From Streptomyces aurantiacus JA 4570 (GTDB lineage Bacteria > Actinomycetota > Actinomycetes > Streptomycetales > Streptomycetaceae), in NCBI RefSeq assembly GCF_000414115.1, contig NZ_AOPZ01000063.1, positions 1-53,617 on the forward strand: a stretch of 53,617 nucleotides of DNA, written 5' to 3'. The notes below the pieces were generated by a model. The model was not told where the DNA came from. It ran no database searches and was given only the letters and a program-made list of their open reading frames with translations. The stretch's first letter is position 1. Every line of letters starts with the position of its first letter. A program made the position numbers and the translations under genes. Below, in pieces: positions 33,609 to 40,868 of this stretch.

Positions 33609-35344
33609 GGCGTCTCCAGCGCAGTGTTCTGGCCGGTCAGCCACCAGCAGGCCACGGTCAGCTGGTGCAGGTCGGCGATCAGTGTGGCGCTCTGGCCGCG
33701 GGCCGCCTGCGCCAGAGTAGAGCGGACGGCCGTGAGGTCGATGAGCGCGTCATCGACGAGCGGGCTCGATGCGATCAGCTCGTCGAGCCGGTCTTGGTGG
33801 CGGGCGAGCCCGGCGATGCGCTGGGCCGTGAACGAGCCCTTCGAGCGGCGGGAGGTCAGCCAGTCGGGTAGCTGCGGGAGCGCGGCCCGCAGCAGCGGCT
33901 TGTAGGTCATCAGCCCGCGCCGGGCATGGGCCGGGACGGCGAACGCGGCGCGGACGACCTGGTTGTCGAGGTACGGGTACACCGGCGTCACGCCGAGTGC
34001 GTCAGCGCACGGGGCCCAGCCGCGGGCGGAGGCGCCCACCGACCGCAGAGCCGCCCACTGGTCGAACTCGTCCGCGCGCTCCGGCTGCTGGTCGCTGGCG
34101 GCCTGCCGAAGGAGTGCGGCGACCTGGTGGCGGCCGTGTTCGGTCAGCCATGACGCTCCCGCCCCAAGACGGCACCATGACCAGCCGTTCACCGCGGCAT
34201 CCGCAGTGACGGGGGCACGCTCCAGGGCTTGGGCGGCGCGGTCGAGGGAGCCGGACCGGCCGAGGGCGGCGGCCTCTTTGAGAGCCTTCCAGTACGGGCC
34301 CGGAGCGGTGTTGCGCAGCCGGGTGAAGGCCACGACCTGGCGGTGGGCCTCGCGGCGGCGGCCGTCCTGCAGCAGGCGGACCCAGCAGGAGCTGGAGGCG
34401 TCCAGCACGATGTCCCCGCCGTGCCCGGTCAGATGCAGCGGCAGCCCGGCCACCGGATCTAGGTAGCAGGCGTCCATCGCGTACATCGCCGCATCCAGCA
34501 CCGGCTCCTCCCCGGTCGGCTGCCCGGCCGGGAAGCCGAACGGCAGTTGCTCGTCACTGCCGGCAGCCACCGTGTGCGTGATGCCGGCGTGCTCGGCGAC
34601 GCGGGCGGCGTAGGCCATGTCCTCGCCGCTGGTATAGGCGTCGGTGTAGGTCACGGCGTGCACGCGCCCGGCCTTGGCGGCGAGGACGACGGACGCCGAG
34701 GAGTCCAGGCCGCCGGACAGGTCCGCCCCCACCGCACCGGCCGCGGTCTCGACGCGGTGCTGGACGGCGTCGGTGAGCGCCTGCCCGAACCGGGCGGCGC
34801 CCTCGTGCAGCTCGGCCACCGGCTCGACACCGCTGATGTCGATGAGTCGTGGCGGTGCTCCGGGCGCGAGCAGGAGGCCGAATCCGCCGGGTACGAGGCG
34901 GATCTCCTCGTAGACGGTGAGGTGGGGCCAGTGGTGCTCGCCGACTGTGAGCCGGGCCGCCAACAGCGGCAGGTCCGGCGCAAGCGGGCGACCGAGACGG
35001 CTGGCCGCGGTCGCCCACGCCGTGCCCTTGCTGCGCAGCGTGTAGTAGACGGCCCGGATGCCGGCCAGGTCCCCGCAGACGAAGCGGTACTGCCCGTTGT
35101 CCGCGACCACCCAGTACGAGCCCGGCCACCGGGTCAGTTCGGTCCACCGGCCCGCGCGCACGGCTGACAGAGCGGCGTGCAGCTCCTGCTCGGTGACCTG
35201 GAAGTCGCCAACCACCGCCAGGCTGACCGGTCCTTGGGAAACCGTCCGCACCCGCGCACGCGGGGCTCGCCGGACCCCGTCGAGTCCTTCGAGTTCTGTT
35301 CCGTTCCCGGCGGCGGTGCCGCCGGTCATCCACTCCCGTTCCAT
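33602..35344 (-). CDS. Lasso cyclase (C, asparagine-synthetase-like), 580 aa
   Basis: ATG 35344 follows GGGGAGG. The PP-loop SGGLDSS lies at residues 210-216. LTGHGGDIVLDASS and, near the C-terminus, YPYLDNQVVRAAF, TYKPLLRAAL and SRRSKGSF are the standard lasso-cyclase signatures. The N-terminal glutaminase-like domain lacks the nucleophile Cys2 (the start is MEREW). It adenylates the ring Asp of the core and joins it to the Gly1 amine around the threaded tail. Confidence 0.92.
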   Translation of the reverse strand: MEREWMTGGTAAGNGTELEGLDGVRRAPRARVRTVSQGPVSLAVVGDFQVTEQELHAALSAVRAGRWTELTRWPGSYWVVADNGQYRFVCGDLAGIRAVYYTLRSKGTAWATAASRLGRPLAPDLPLLAARLTVGEHHWPHLTVYEEIRLVPGGFGLLLAPGAPPRLIDISGVEPVAELHEGAARFGQALTDAVQHRVETAAGAVGADLSGGLDSSASVVLAAKAGRVHAVTYTDAYTSGEDMAYAARVAEHAGITHTVAAGSDEQLPFGFPAGQPTGEEPVLDAAMYAMDACYLDPVAGLPLHLTGHGGDIVLDASSSCWVRLLQDGRRREAHRQVVAFTRLRNTAPGPYWKALKEAAALGRSGSLDRAAQALERAPVTADAAVNGWSWCRLGAGASWLTEHGRHQVAALLRQAASDQQPERADEFDQWAALRSVGASARGWAPCADALGVTPVYPYLDNQVVRAAFAVPAHARRGLMTYKPLLRAALPQLPDWLTSRRSKGSFTAQRIAGLARHQDRLDELIASSPLVDDALIDLTAVRSTLAQAARGQSATLIADLHQLTVACWWLTGQNTALETPC

Positions 35345-35367
35345 CTGTTCGCCTCCCCTGTGACGTG

Positions 35368-35402
35368 CCCGGGGGCCGGCCGCCATGCGGCCGGCCCCCG
35401 GG
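35368..35402 (-). terminator. Perfect 16-bp stem-loop between precursor and cyclase genes
   Basis: CCCGGGGGCCGGCCGC (35368-35383) and GCGGCCGGCCCCCGGG (35387-35402) pair exactly around a CAT loop. It lies 26 bases past the precursor stop and 23 bases before the cyclase start. Such partial terminators keep precursor mRNA in excess in lasso clusters. The same arrangement occurs at 883-912. Confidence 0.8.
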
Positions 35403-35428
35403 GTGCTCGGTCAGGTCCTGCGGGCTTG

Positions 35429-35596
35429 TCAGCCCTCGAAGTAGTTGTCCTTGTCCGAGTCGTTGAACGTCTGGCGGCCCTGGGTGAGGGTGGCCACCGG
35501 GTGGGCGCTGATCTGCGGCGCGAAACCGCCGCCGCTCGGCGCGGTGCTGGGCTTGGACGCGGCGGACTTGGTGGTGACGGTGGTCTGCTCGGCCAT
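35429..35596 (-). CDS. Lasso peptide precursor, 55 aa
   Basis: ATG 35596 follows AGGGAGG. The leader is Thr/Ser/Pro-rich at the start and carries FAPQISAHPV, which fits the Tyr/Phe-x-Pro-x-Leu/Ile motif bound by B1. Thr38-Gln39 fits the conserved Thr at -2. The predicted core is GRQTFNDSDKDNYFEG (16 residues): Gly1 and either Asp7 or Asp9 would form the ring, with Tyr13 and Phe14 as possible plug residues in the tail. Four Asp and one Glu make it unusually acidic. The core ends in Gly, not the Ser phosphorylated in paeninodin. The precursor call is strong; the ring size is inferred. Confidence 0.85.
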   Translation of the reverse strand: MAEQTTVTTKSAASKPSTAPSGGGFAPQISAHPVATLTQGRQTFNDSDKDNYFEG

Positions 35597-35682
35597 GGCC
35601 GGCCTCCCTTGTCGTCGGTTGGATGTGGAGGTGTGCTGCCTCCATGTCACCGCGACCGAAGATCTGTTCCCAGAGGCGGAGT

Positions 35683-35732
35683 TGGGGACTTGCTGGGAGT
35701 AGATCTGGGAGCAAGTTGGGACGCGTCTGGGA
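35683..35732 (-). promoter_or_regulatory. Helically phased direct repeats upstream of the lasso precursor
   Basis: On the minus strand the word TCCCA occurs at 35694-35698, 35706-35710, 35717-35721 and 35728-35732, with a TCCCCA at 35683-35688, i.e. five repeats spaced 11, 12, 11 and 11 bases apart. This is one helical turn, as in operators bound side by side by SARP-type activators. It lies 87-136 bases upstream of the precursor ATG, directly after the M20 peptidase stop. No convincing -10 box was found. Confidence 0.5.
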
Positions 35733-35736
35733 CCCG

Positions 35737-36936
35737 TCAGCCCGCCTGGAGAAGGTTGAGCACGGCCCGCTGGTAGACGGCGTACACCGTGGGGAGTTCC
35801 GCGAGGCGGGCGCGCTCGTCGATGCCGTGCAGTCCCTCGTACGCCAGGCCGAACCCGGCGGTCGCCGGGATACCCTTGCCCACCCCGGCCAGCAGGTTGC
35901 CGATGTTCGACGGGCCCGCGGTCTTCGCCCGCACCGTCAGCCCGGCGTCGACTGCGGCGCCCAGCAGGGCGGCGGCGGGCTGCTCGTCCTCGGCCAGGCG
36001 GAAGGGCGGCCAGGTGGCCACCGGGCTGATCTCCGTCGGCTTCGGGGCCGGCAGTTCCGCGTCCAGCTCGGTGACCGCCTTGCGGACCAGCGTCTCGGCG
36101 TCGTGAGCGTCGAAGGCCGGGGTGGTGCGCACATCGACGTTCAGCTCGCACCGGTCCGGGGTGACCGAGAAGCCCTGGCCGCCGTGGAAGGACGTCACCG
36201 ACAGCTTCGGCGGCAGCGGGAACCCGGACCCCTCATCCACACCGGGCAGTTCGGCTGCGTCCAGGAGGCGCACGAGGTGGGCGGCGCGGGAGATCGCCCC
36301 CACGACCGTGCGGCTGGACCCGGAGTGGCCGGAAGGGGCGTGCACAGCGATAGTGGCCCGCCACAGTCCCCGGCCGCCGACCACCACGTCGTCCAGGCCC
36401 GGGTAGCCGATCATCACTCCGGCCGGGTGGGCTGCGTTCTGGTCGGCGAGGTAGGCGCGAGCGCCGCCGAAATCTCCGGTGTGCTCGTCGACGTCCAGCA
36501 GCACGGCGAGCCCGCCGTGCAGGTCCGCGGCGCGGGGCGCGAGGTCGGCAGCGATGTGGCAGAACATCGCCGCGGCGAGCTTGGAGTCGGCCGCACCCCG
36601 GCCCAGCAGCCAGCCGTCGACGATGTCGCCGCAGGTCGGCGGGAAGGACCAGGCGGTCTCCTCGCCGTAGGGGGCGGTGTCTACGCAGGCGTCCAGCGTC
36701 CACCAGGAGCCCGGCCGCCCGCCGGGGATCTCCACCAGCAGCCCGACCAGCTTTCCGGCGTCGTCGTGCAGGCGCCGGTGCGGCAGGTCGCGGGTGGAGA
36801 GCCAGTCCTCCAGCACGCCAAGGACGGGCCCGTAGTCGTCGATCCCGGCACGGCTGGGACGGCGGATCAGTTCCTGGGCCAGCTCGGCCACGGATGCCGC
36901 GCGGGCCCCGGCCGCCTGCTGAAGGTTCTCGCTCAA
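35737..36936 (-). CDS. M20-family metallopeptidase-like protein, 399 aa
   Basis: M20 (ArgE/DapE/ACY1-like) fold: LDACVDTAP (position of the first metal-binding motif), LLGRGAADSKLAAAMF, LDVDEHTGDFGGA, a lid-domain SGHSGSSR and a C-terminal EGLHGIDERA. Compared with the family, the first ligand His of GHxD is Cys, and the second Glu of the EE pair is His, so metal binding may be altered. TTG at 36936 follows GGGGAGAAG; an upstream extension is unlikely. It is on the same strand as the lasso operon, immediately before the precursor promoter. It could trim the peptide or its leader, or be unrelated. Confidence 0.75.
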   Translation of the reverse strand: MSENLQQAAGARAASVAELAQELIRRPSRAGIDDYGPVLGVLEDWLSTRDLPHRRLHDDAGKLVGLLVEIPGGRPGSWWTLDACVDTAPYGEETAWSFPPTCGDIVDGWLLGRGAADSKLAAAMFCHIAADLAPRAADLHGGLAVLLDVDEHTGDFGGARAYLADQNAAHPAGVMIGYPGLDDVVVGGRGLWRATIAVHAPSGHSGSSRTVVGAISRAAHLVRLLDAAELPGVDEGSGFPLPPKLSVTSFHGGQGFSVTPDRCELNVDVRTTPAFDAHDAETLVRKAVTELDAELPAPKPTEISPVATWPPFRLAEDEQPAAALLGAAVDAGLTVRAKTAGPSNIGNLLAGVGKGIPATAGFGLAYEGLHGIDERARLAELPTVYAVYQRAVLNLLQAG

Positions 36937-36955
36937 TGCTTCTCCCCACCATGTG

Positions 36956-37726
36956 TCAGTTGTGCCGCACCGGCAGTGCGCGAACGGCCTCCGTCGTTTC
37001 CACCGGCCGCGCGGAGGCGCACGCCTCCCGTCCATGGTGGACCAGCCCCACCGCCGCCTCGCGGCTGAGGAGGACGCCGCAGTCGAACCCCTCCGCGCCG
37101 TGGAAGGACGGCAGTGGCACCACCGCGGCGGTCTCGGAGGCGACGAAGAAGCGTTCCAGCGCCTCGGCCGACTCCACCATCCCGATGTGGAGCGTTTTGA
37201 CGCCGTTGCGGCGTGCGGCCGGATCGCGCAGCTCCAGCAGTCGCGTGAGGTGGTCGGCGAGCGCAGGGTGCCGTGGTGGCCCGTAGAGCACCCGGTAGTG
37301 GATCAGGTCCGGGTGCTGGGCCACGGCCGTCTCGATCGCTGCCAGATACGCCTTCTCCCGGCTCCGCGAGCCAGTGACGATCAGCTGCTCACGGGCCCCG
37401 GCGACGACGCCCACCATCGCCTCGACCAGATCCGTCCAGCGGGCGAGCACCTTGACTACCACGGCCGTGCCGGAGGTCTCCAGCACGCTGGTGGCCGCGC
37501 CGTCCTGGTGGGCGAAGAGGACCTCGGGGCGTTCCCTGTACACCTGACACAGCCCGGCCCGGTTCCGCTTGCCCGTACGGCGTCGGCCGGACTCCCACGC
37601 GCTCATCAAACTCGCGTCCGTCGCACCGCCGGTGATCATGTTGAGGGTATCGGCGGCCTCCTCCAGCGTCATGTTCCGCGCCACCCGGGCCCGCTTGAGC
37701 GCCGACTCGGTACTGCCCACAGACAC
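36956..37726 (-). CDS. XRE-family regulator, 256 aa
   Basis: Helix-turn-helix at about residues 5-60 (LKRARVARNMTLEEAADTLN, then SLMSAWESGRRRTGK). The rest resembles the sensor part found behind XRE domains in Streptomyces (WTDLVEAMVGVVAGAREQLI, then GFDCGVLLSREAAVGLV), similar in shape to phospholipase-D-like modules but without an HKD motif. GTG 37726 follows GGAGGGGGC. It lies 19 bases upstream of the M20 start and is probably co-transcribed; a local regulator of the lasso cluster is likely. A TGTCCGC site lies at 37750-37756, just upstream. Confidence 0.75.
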   Translation of the reverse strand: MSVGSTESALKRARVARNMTLEEAADTLNMITGGATDASLMSAWESGRRRTGKRNRAGLCQVYRERPEVLFAHQDGAATSVLETSGTAVVVKVLARWTDLVEAMVGVVAGAREQLIVTGSRSREKAYLAAIETAVAQHPDLIHYRVLYGPPRHPALADHLTRLLELRDPAARRNGVKTLHIGMVESAEALERFFVASETAAVVPLPSFHGAEGFDCGVLLSREAAVGLVHHGREACASARPVETTEAVRALPVRHN

Positions 37727-37888
37727 CGCCCCCTCCGCTTGCGCCGCCGTGTGTCCGCAGTTTTCCCGCCCACCGGCGGTTTAGCGAGGCCAGGTCCAGC
37801 CGTCCGATTCGCAGGGTTGCGCGGTCGGGCAGGACGATGCGCCACTACAGGCAGCCGTGTTGGCCCCACAGAGAAGCTTGCTCCGGAC

Positions 37889-38335
37889 TCATCTCGTGTT
37901 CGTTCGGTAGAAGGCCTTGCCACCGTGTGGTTGCACGCCCAGCGCCTTGTACAGCGCCATCGCGGGCGGGTTGTCGGTGTCCGCAGTCCACTCGATCCGG
38001 GAGCAGCCAAGCCTCTCCGCGTCATCCCGCAGCGCGGCCATCAGCGCGCGGGCCACCCCGCGACGCCGTGCCGACGCCCTGACGTACAGCTCTTTCAGGT
38101 ACAGGCTGGTGTCTGCTCCGGCCGCTGGCCACAGCAGGGAGTACGAGGCGAGACCGAGCACCTCGCCCCCGTCGCGGGCCAAGAGCACGTGGGCCACTGG
38201 CCGCTCGTCGAACAGCGCAGTCCGTATCTGCCCCAGGTCGCCGGGCGCTGGGGCACCGCCGTAGTACTCCTCGATTTCTCCGAGGATCACCGAGATGACC
38301 TCTGCGTCATTCTCCGTCGCCGTGCTGATCTCCAC
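37889..38335 (-). CDS. GNAT-family N-acetyltransferase, 148 aa
   Basis: The GNAT fold shows the acetyl-CoA loop VRASARRRGVARALM (R/Q-x-x-G-x-A pattern) preceded by the LYLKELYV strand, and ends with the usual ALYKALGVQPHGG. GTG 38335 overlaps the stop of the XRE-TPR gene by 29 bases. A target cannot be read. Because it is coupled to a regulator rather than to the lasso enzymes, modification of the lasso peptide (Lys10 of the core) is only a possibility. Confidence 0.8.
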   Translation of the reverse strand: MEISTATENDAEVISVILGEIEEYYGGAPAPGDLGQIRTALFDERPVAHVLLARDGGEVLGLASYSLLWPAAGADTSLYLKELYVRASARRRGVARALMAALRDDAERLGCSRIEWTADTDNPPAMALYKALGVQPHGGKAFYRTNTR

Positions 38336-39515
38336 GCCCGCGCTCCGTCGTCCTCGGGGGCAGTGCCAGGATCTCGCGCAGCGCCCGCACCTCATGCACC
38401 TCCCGTGCACCAGGCGGCACCCTAGTTATGACATCCCGTGCGCGGTAGAGGATCAGCGCGGTGCGGTGGTCGGGCTCCAACTCGATGATGGTGTGGGCCG
38501 CCTGATCGGCAGCGGCGGCCGGGTCCCCCTCGAGGGCAGTGCACATCGCGGTGTCGAGGGCGACCAGGGCTCGGTCCATCTGCTCGGACATCGGGTACAA
38601 GGCTGCGGCCCTGGCCAGTTCCTCGCGAGCACGGGCAGTCTCGCCGAGGTGGGTGAGAGCGTCGCCCGCGTGGAACCGCAGTTGGGACTCGCTGTACCCA
38701 AACGCGGATCCGATCCTCTCGGCATCGGGGAGCTTCTCGAGCGCGGTCTCCGCCGCCACCAGGGCCCGCATCGCTGCCTCGCCGTTTCCGAGCCGCGCGT
38801 AAGCGCGCGCCTCCAGCGGCGCGGCGAGTGGAGGACCAACGCACGGCATGCCACTGGCGATGCGCTGCGCCCTGTCCGTCAGTTCGACGGCCCCGTACAA
38901 GTCGCCGCCGTAGTAGGCCTGGTACGCCTCTTGCGCATACACCCACGACAGAGTGGCTCGATCGTCGGCTGCCGCGGCGGCCTTGCGGGCGGTCCGCCAC
39001 CAGGACACTGCCCGCCCGTCGCCGATCTTGAGGAAGGTGAGGGCCGTCAGTCCGGACATGCGGGCCGCGGCGACGAGGAGGCGGCGGCGGGCCGGGGTGG
39101 TGTGCCGGTGTGTGAGGAGGACACGCAAGTCCTGGAAGTCGGCGAGCAGTTCGGGAAGGTGTTGGCCCTCAGGCCGGTAGCGAGTGCCCCGTCCGTGCCG
39201 ATCCACCGCCCACTCGACCTCCTCGAGGGAACTGTCTGTAAGGGGGCCTGCGGCGAGGAGATCGTGCAAGCCGCGCTGAAGAGCGTCGGCCTGTTCGAGG
39301 ACAGTCGTACCGGGGCGGGTGTCCGCGAGGGCGATGAGTTCCCCGTGCGCACCGAGGGCGTCGTCGAGGGCGCGCGCGGTCTGCGGTGCGGGGTGCCGAC
39401 GGCCCTTCTCCAGATCGCTGATGTACGACTTCCCGCAGGATGCGAGCGCGGCCACGTCGCGCAGGCTGCGGCTACCCCTGATACGGCGTAGTGCTTCGCC
39501 GAAGGAATCGCTCAT
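38307..39515 (-). CDS. XRE-TPR transcriptional regulator, 402 aa
   Basis: ATG 39515 follows GGGAG. N-terminal helix-turn-helix (FGEALRRIRGSRSLRDVAAL, then CGKSYISDLEKGRRHPA), then a long helical region with tetratricopeptide character (for example WVYAQEAYQAYYGGDLYGAV, LGETARAREELARAAALYP). It is divergent from the 39698 operon, and a symmetrical TGTCCGC array lies in the shared intergenic region. The left end of the lasso cluster carries a second, broken XRE-TPR gene. Confidence 0.85.
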   Translation of the reverse strand: MSDSFGEALRRIRGSRSLRDVAALASCGKSYISDLEKGRRHPAPQTARALDDALGAHGELIALADTRPGTTVLEQADALQRGLHDLLAAGPLTDSSLEEVEWAVDRHGRGTRYRPEGQHLPELLADFQDLRVLLTHRHTTPARRRLLVAAARMSGLTALTFLKIGDGRAVSWWRTARKAAAAADDRATLSWVYAQEAYQAYYGGDLYGAVELTDRAQRIASGMPCVGPPLAAPLEARAYARLGNGEAAMRALVAAETALEKLPDAERIGSAFGYSESQLRFHAGDALTHLGETARAREELARAAALYPMSEQMDRALVALDTAMCTALEGDPAAAADQAAHTIIELEPDHRTALILYRARDVITRVPPGAREVHEVRALREILALPPRTTERGRGDQHGDGE

Positions 39516-39528
39516 CTGCACTCCCGCG

Positions 39529-39567
39529 TGTCCGCCCTGTCCGCAGCAGCGCGGACAGCAGCGGACA
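39529..39567. promoter_or_regulatory. Symmetrical operator array TGTCCGC x2 / GCGGACA x2
   Basis: TGTCCGC at 39529-39535 and 39538-39544, then GCGGACA at 39551-39557 and 39561-39567, form two inverted pairs around a 6-base centre. It starts 14 bases upstream of the XRE-TPR ATG and lies in the 182-base region shared with the divergent 39698 gene, so it is probably an autoregulatory operator. Confidence 0.5.
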
Positions 39568-39697
39568 GTGTGGATCTTTTGCTCGCTCTGCGTACCGGCA
39601 ACGCTACCGATGCAGGTCATGCGTCGTCAGGCGAACGGCGCGACCCCGGCGGCCGAGCTACCGGCCCCGGGGCATGGCCGACTAGCAAGGAGCCGAC

Positions 39698-40210
39698 GTG
39701 ACCGACGATAAGGGCCCCCGGCCAGACCCGGGAAGCAGCGCACGGGAGCAGACACCCGACAGAGGAGCCATCGCCGACTGGCTCGCCCGCGCCCACCCCA
39801 ACCCCCGCGAGGCAGTGGCGGAATGGGCCACCCGGGGCGTCACCCTGCTGCCGCTCGGCGTGCGGTTCGACGCGGTACGCGTCCCGGCGTCGCGCATCCA
39901 CAGCTCCGTGTGCAGCGAAGACCCGAAGACGGTGGCCGCCGCCCTCGACGACTGGCTGTGCGGGCCGGTCGTCCGCGACCTGCGGGCGTCCAGCGGCGAC
40001 TACTACGTACTCGTGGCACCAGGAGCCGAGTGGCACGGCGAGGAACAGCGCCTCGGCAAGGGCAGCTTCCTCGTCATCCCCCGCATCGGCAACCTCTCGA
40101 TGATCACGCACTGGGTCGTGCCCCCGCGCCACCCCGGAAACCTGTGCTCCACCGCCCGCCTGCGCGCGCTGCTCACGCTCGCCGACACCCTGAGGACCGT
40201 CGAACCATGA
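39698..40210 (+). CDS. Hypothetical protein, paralogue of the 27566-28036 gene, 170 aa
   Basis: GTG 39698 follows AAGGAG. A polar N-terminus of about 20 residues precedes the conserved block IADWLARAHPNPREAVAEWA, LLPLGVRFDAVRVPAS, WLCGPVVRDLR, DYYVLV and THWVVP shared with the 156-residue gene on the other side of the lasso cluster. There is some resemblance to prim-pol N-terminal regions, but no polymerase triad is visible. It begins an operon of four coupled genes. Function unknown. Confidence 0.65.
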   Translation: MTDDKGPRPDPGSSAREQTPDRGAIADWLARAHPNPREAVAEWATRGVTLLPLGVRFDAVRVPASRIHSSVCSEDPKTVAAALDDWLCGPVVRDLRASSGDYYVLVAPGAEWHGEEQRLGKGSFLVIPRIGNLSMITHWVVPPRHPGNLCSTARLRALLTLADTLRTVEP

Positions 40211-40380
40211 CCGCCACCGACCAGGACGTGACGCGCGCCGAAACGCTGTACGGGGTCTACCGCGCGCACCTCGACACCTGCCCTCGCCGGCACATCGGCA
40301 TCCTGGCCGACTGCACCGAGGGCGCCCGCCTGCTCAGCGCCGTCCACGCCGCTCGCCTCGCCACCGGCAGGCGGCAGTGA
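40207..40380 (+). CDS. Small hypothetical protein, 57 aa
   Basis: The ATG overlaps the previous stop (ATGA). The peptide is helical with two Cys (DTCPRRHIGILADCTEGARL) and an Arg-rich end. Its stop overlaps the next GTG. Small proteins of this type often follow the 170-residue gene family in Streptomyces, but no function is known to me. Confidence 0.6.
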   Translation: MTATDQDVTRAETLYGVYRAHLDTCPRRHIGILADCTEGARLLSAVHAARLATGRRQ

Positions 40381-40868
40381 TGCGCGACGTGACCGACGCC
40401 GTACGCATCTTCCTCGCGCCTCCTGAGAACACGCTCACCGTTGAGCAGCGCTCGGGCTACGTCTGCACCTGGTGCCCGACGGTGCTCGCGCCCGGCAAGG
40501 GCGTGAGCCTCGGCGGCACCGACACATGGCACCCTCACGCCTGTAGGCCCTGCCACGCGATCCAGGGGCAGGCACTGGCCGCATACCTCGACTGGAACGA
40601 CCACGTCACGGACTGCGTGATCTGCCGCACTGGCCCCTGCGAGACATCGCTGACCCTGCGGCACGCGACGGTTAAGGCACGAGAGCGAGCGGGGTGGCAG
40701 CCGGCCTACTGCACGTCCTGCCAGAACAGCTTCGCTCCTGGAGAGGCGTTCGTACCGCACATGTGGATCGGAACGTCCAGCGTGGTGCTGTCCTTCCTGC
40801 ACACGGGACCGTGCATCTACCCGTTCCTCTCGTCGCACGGCGGGGACGTCGGCCCGCACAGCGGCTAG
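40377..40868 (+). CDS. Cys-rich zinc-binding-type protein, 163 aa
   Basis: GTG at 40377 overlaps the previous stop; ATG at 40380 is an alternative. Three Cys pairs are visible: CTWC near residue 28 with CRPC later, CVICRTGPC in the middle, and CTSC near residue 115, with several His between, suggesting two zinc ribbons. It may bind nucleic acid or act as an adaptor. It overlaps the following regulator gene by 58 bases. Confidence 0.6.
   Translation: MMRDVTDAVRIFLAPPENTLTVEQRSGYVCTWCPTVLAPGKGVSLGGTDTWHPHACRPCHAIQGQALAAYLDWNDHVTDCVICRTGPCETSLTLRHATVKARERAGWQPAYCTSCQNSFAPGEAFVPHMWIGTSSVVLSFLHTGPCIYPFLSSHGGDVGPHSG

Noticed and set aside
37889..38335. GNAT enzyme as an albusnodin-type lasso acetyltransferase
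   Set aside because: It is coupled to the XRE-TPR gene and separated from the lasso operon by a regulator and peptidase; no sequence feature ties it to the peptide.
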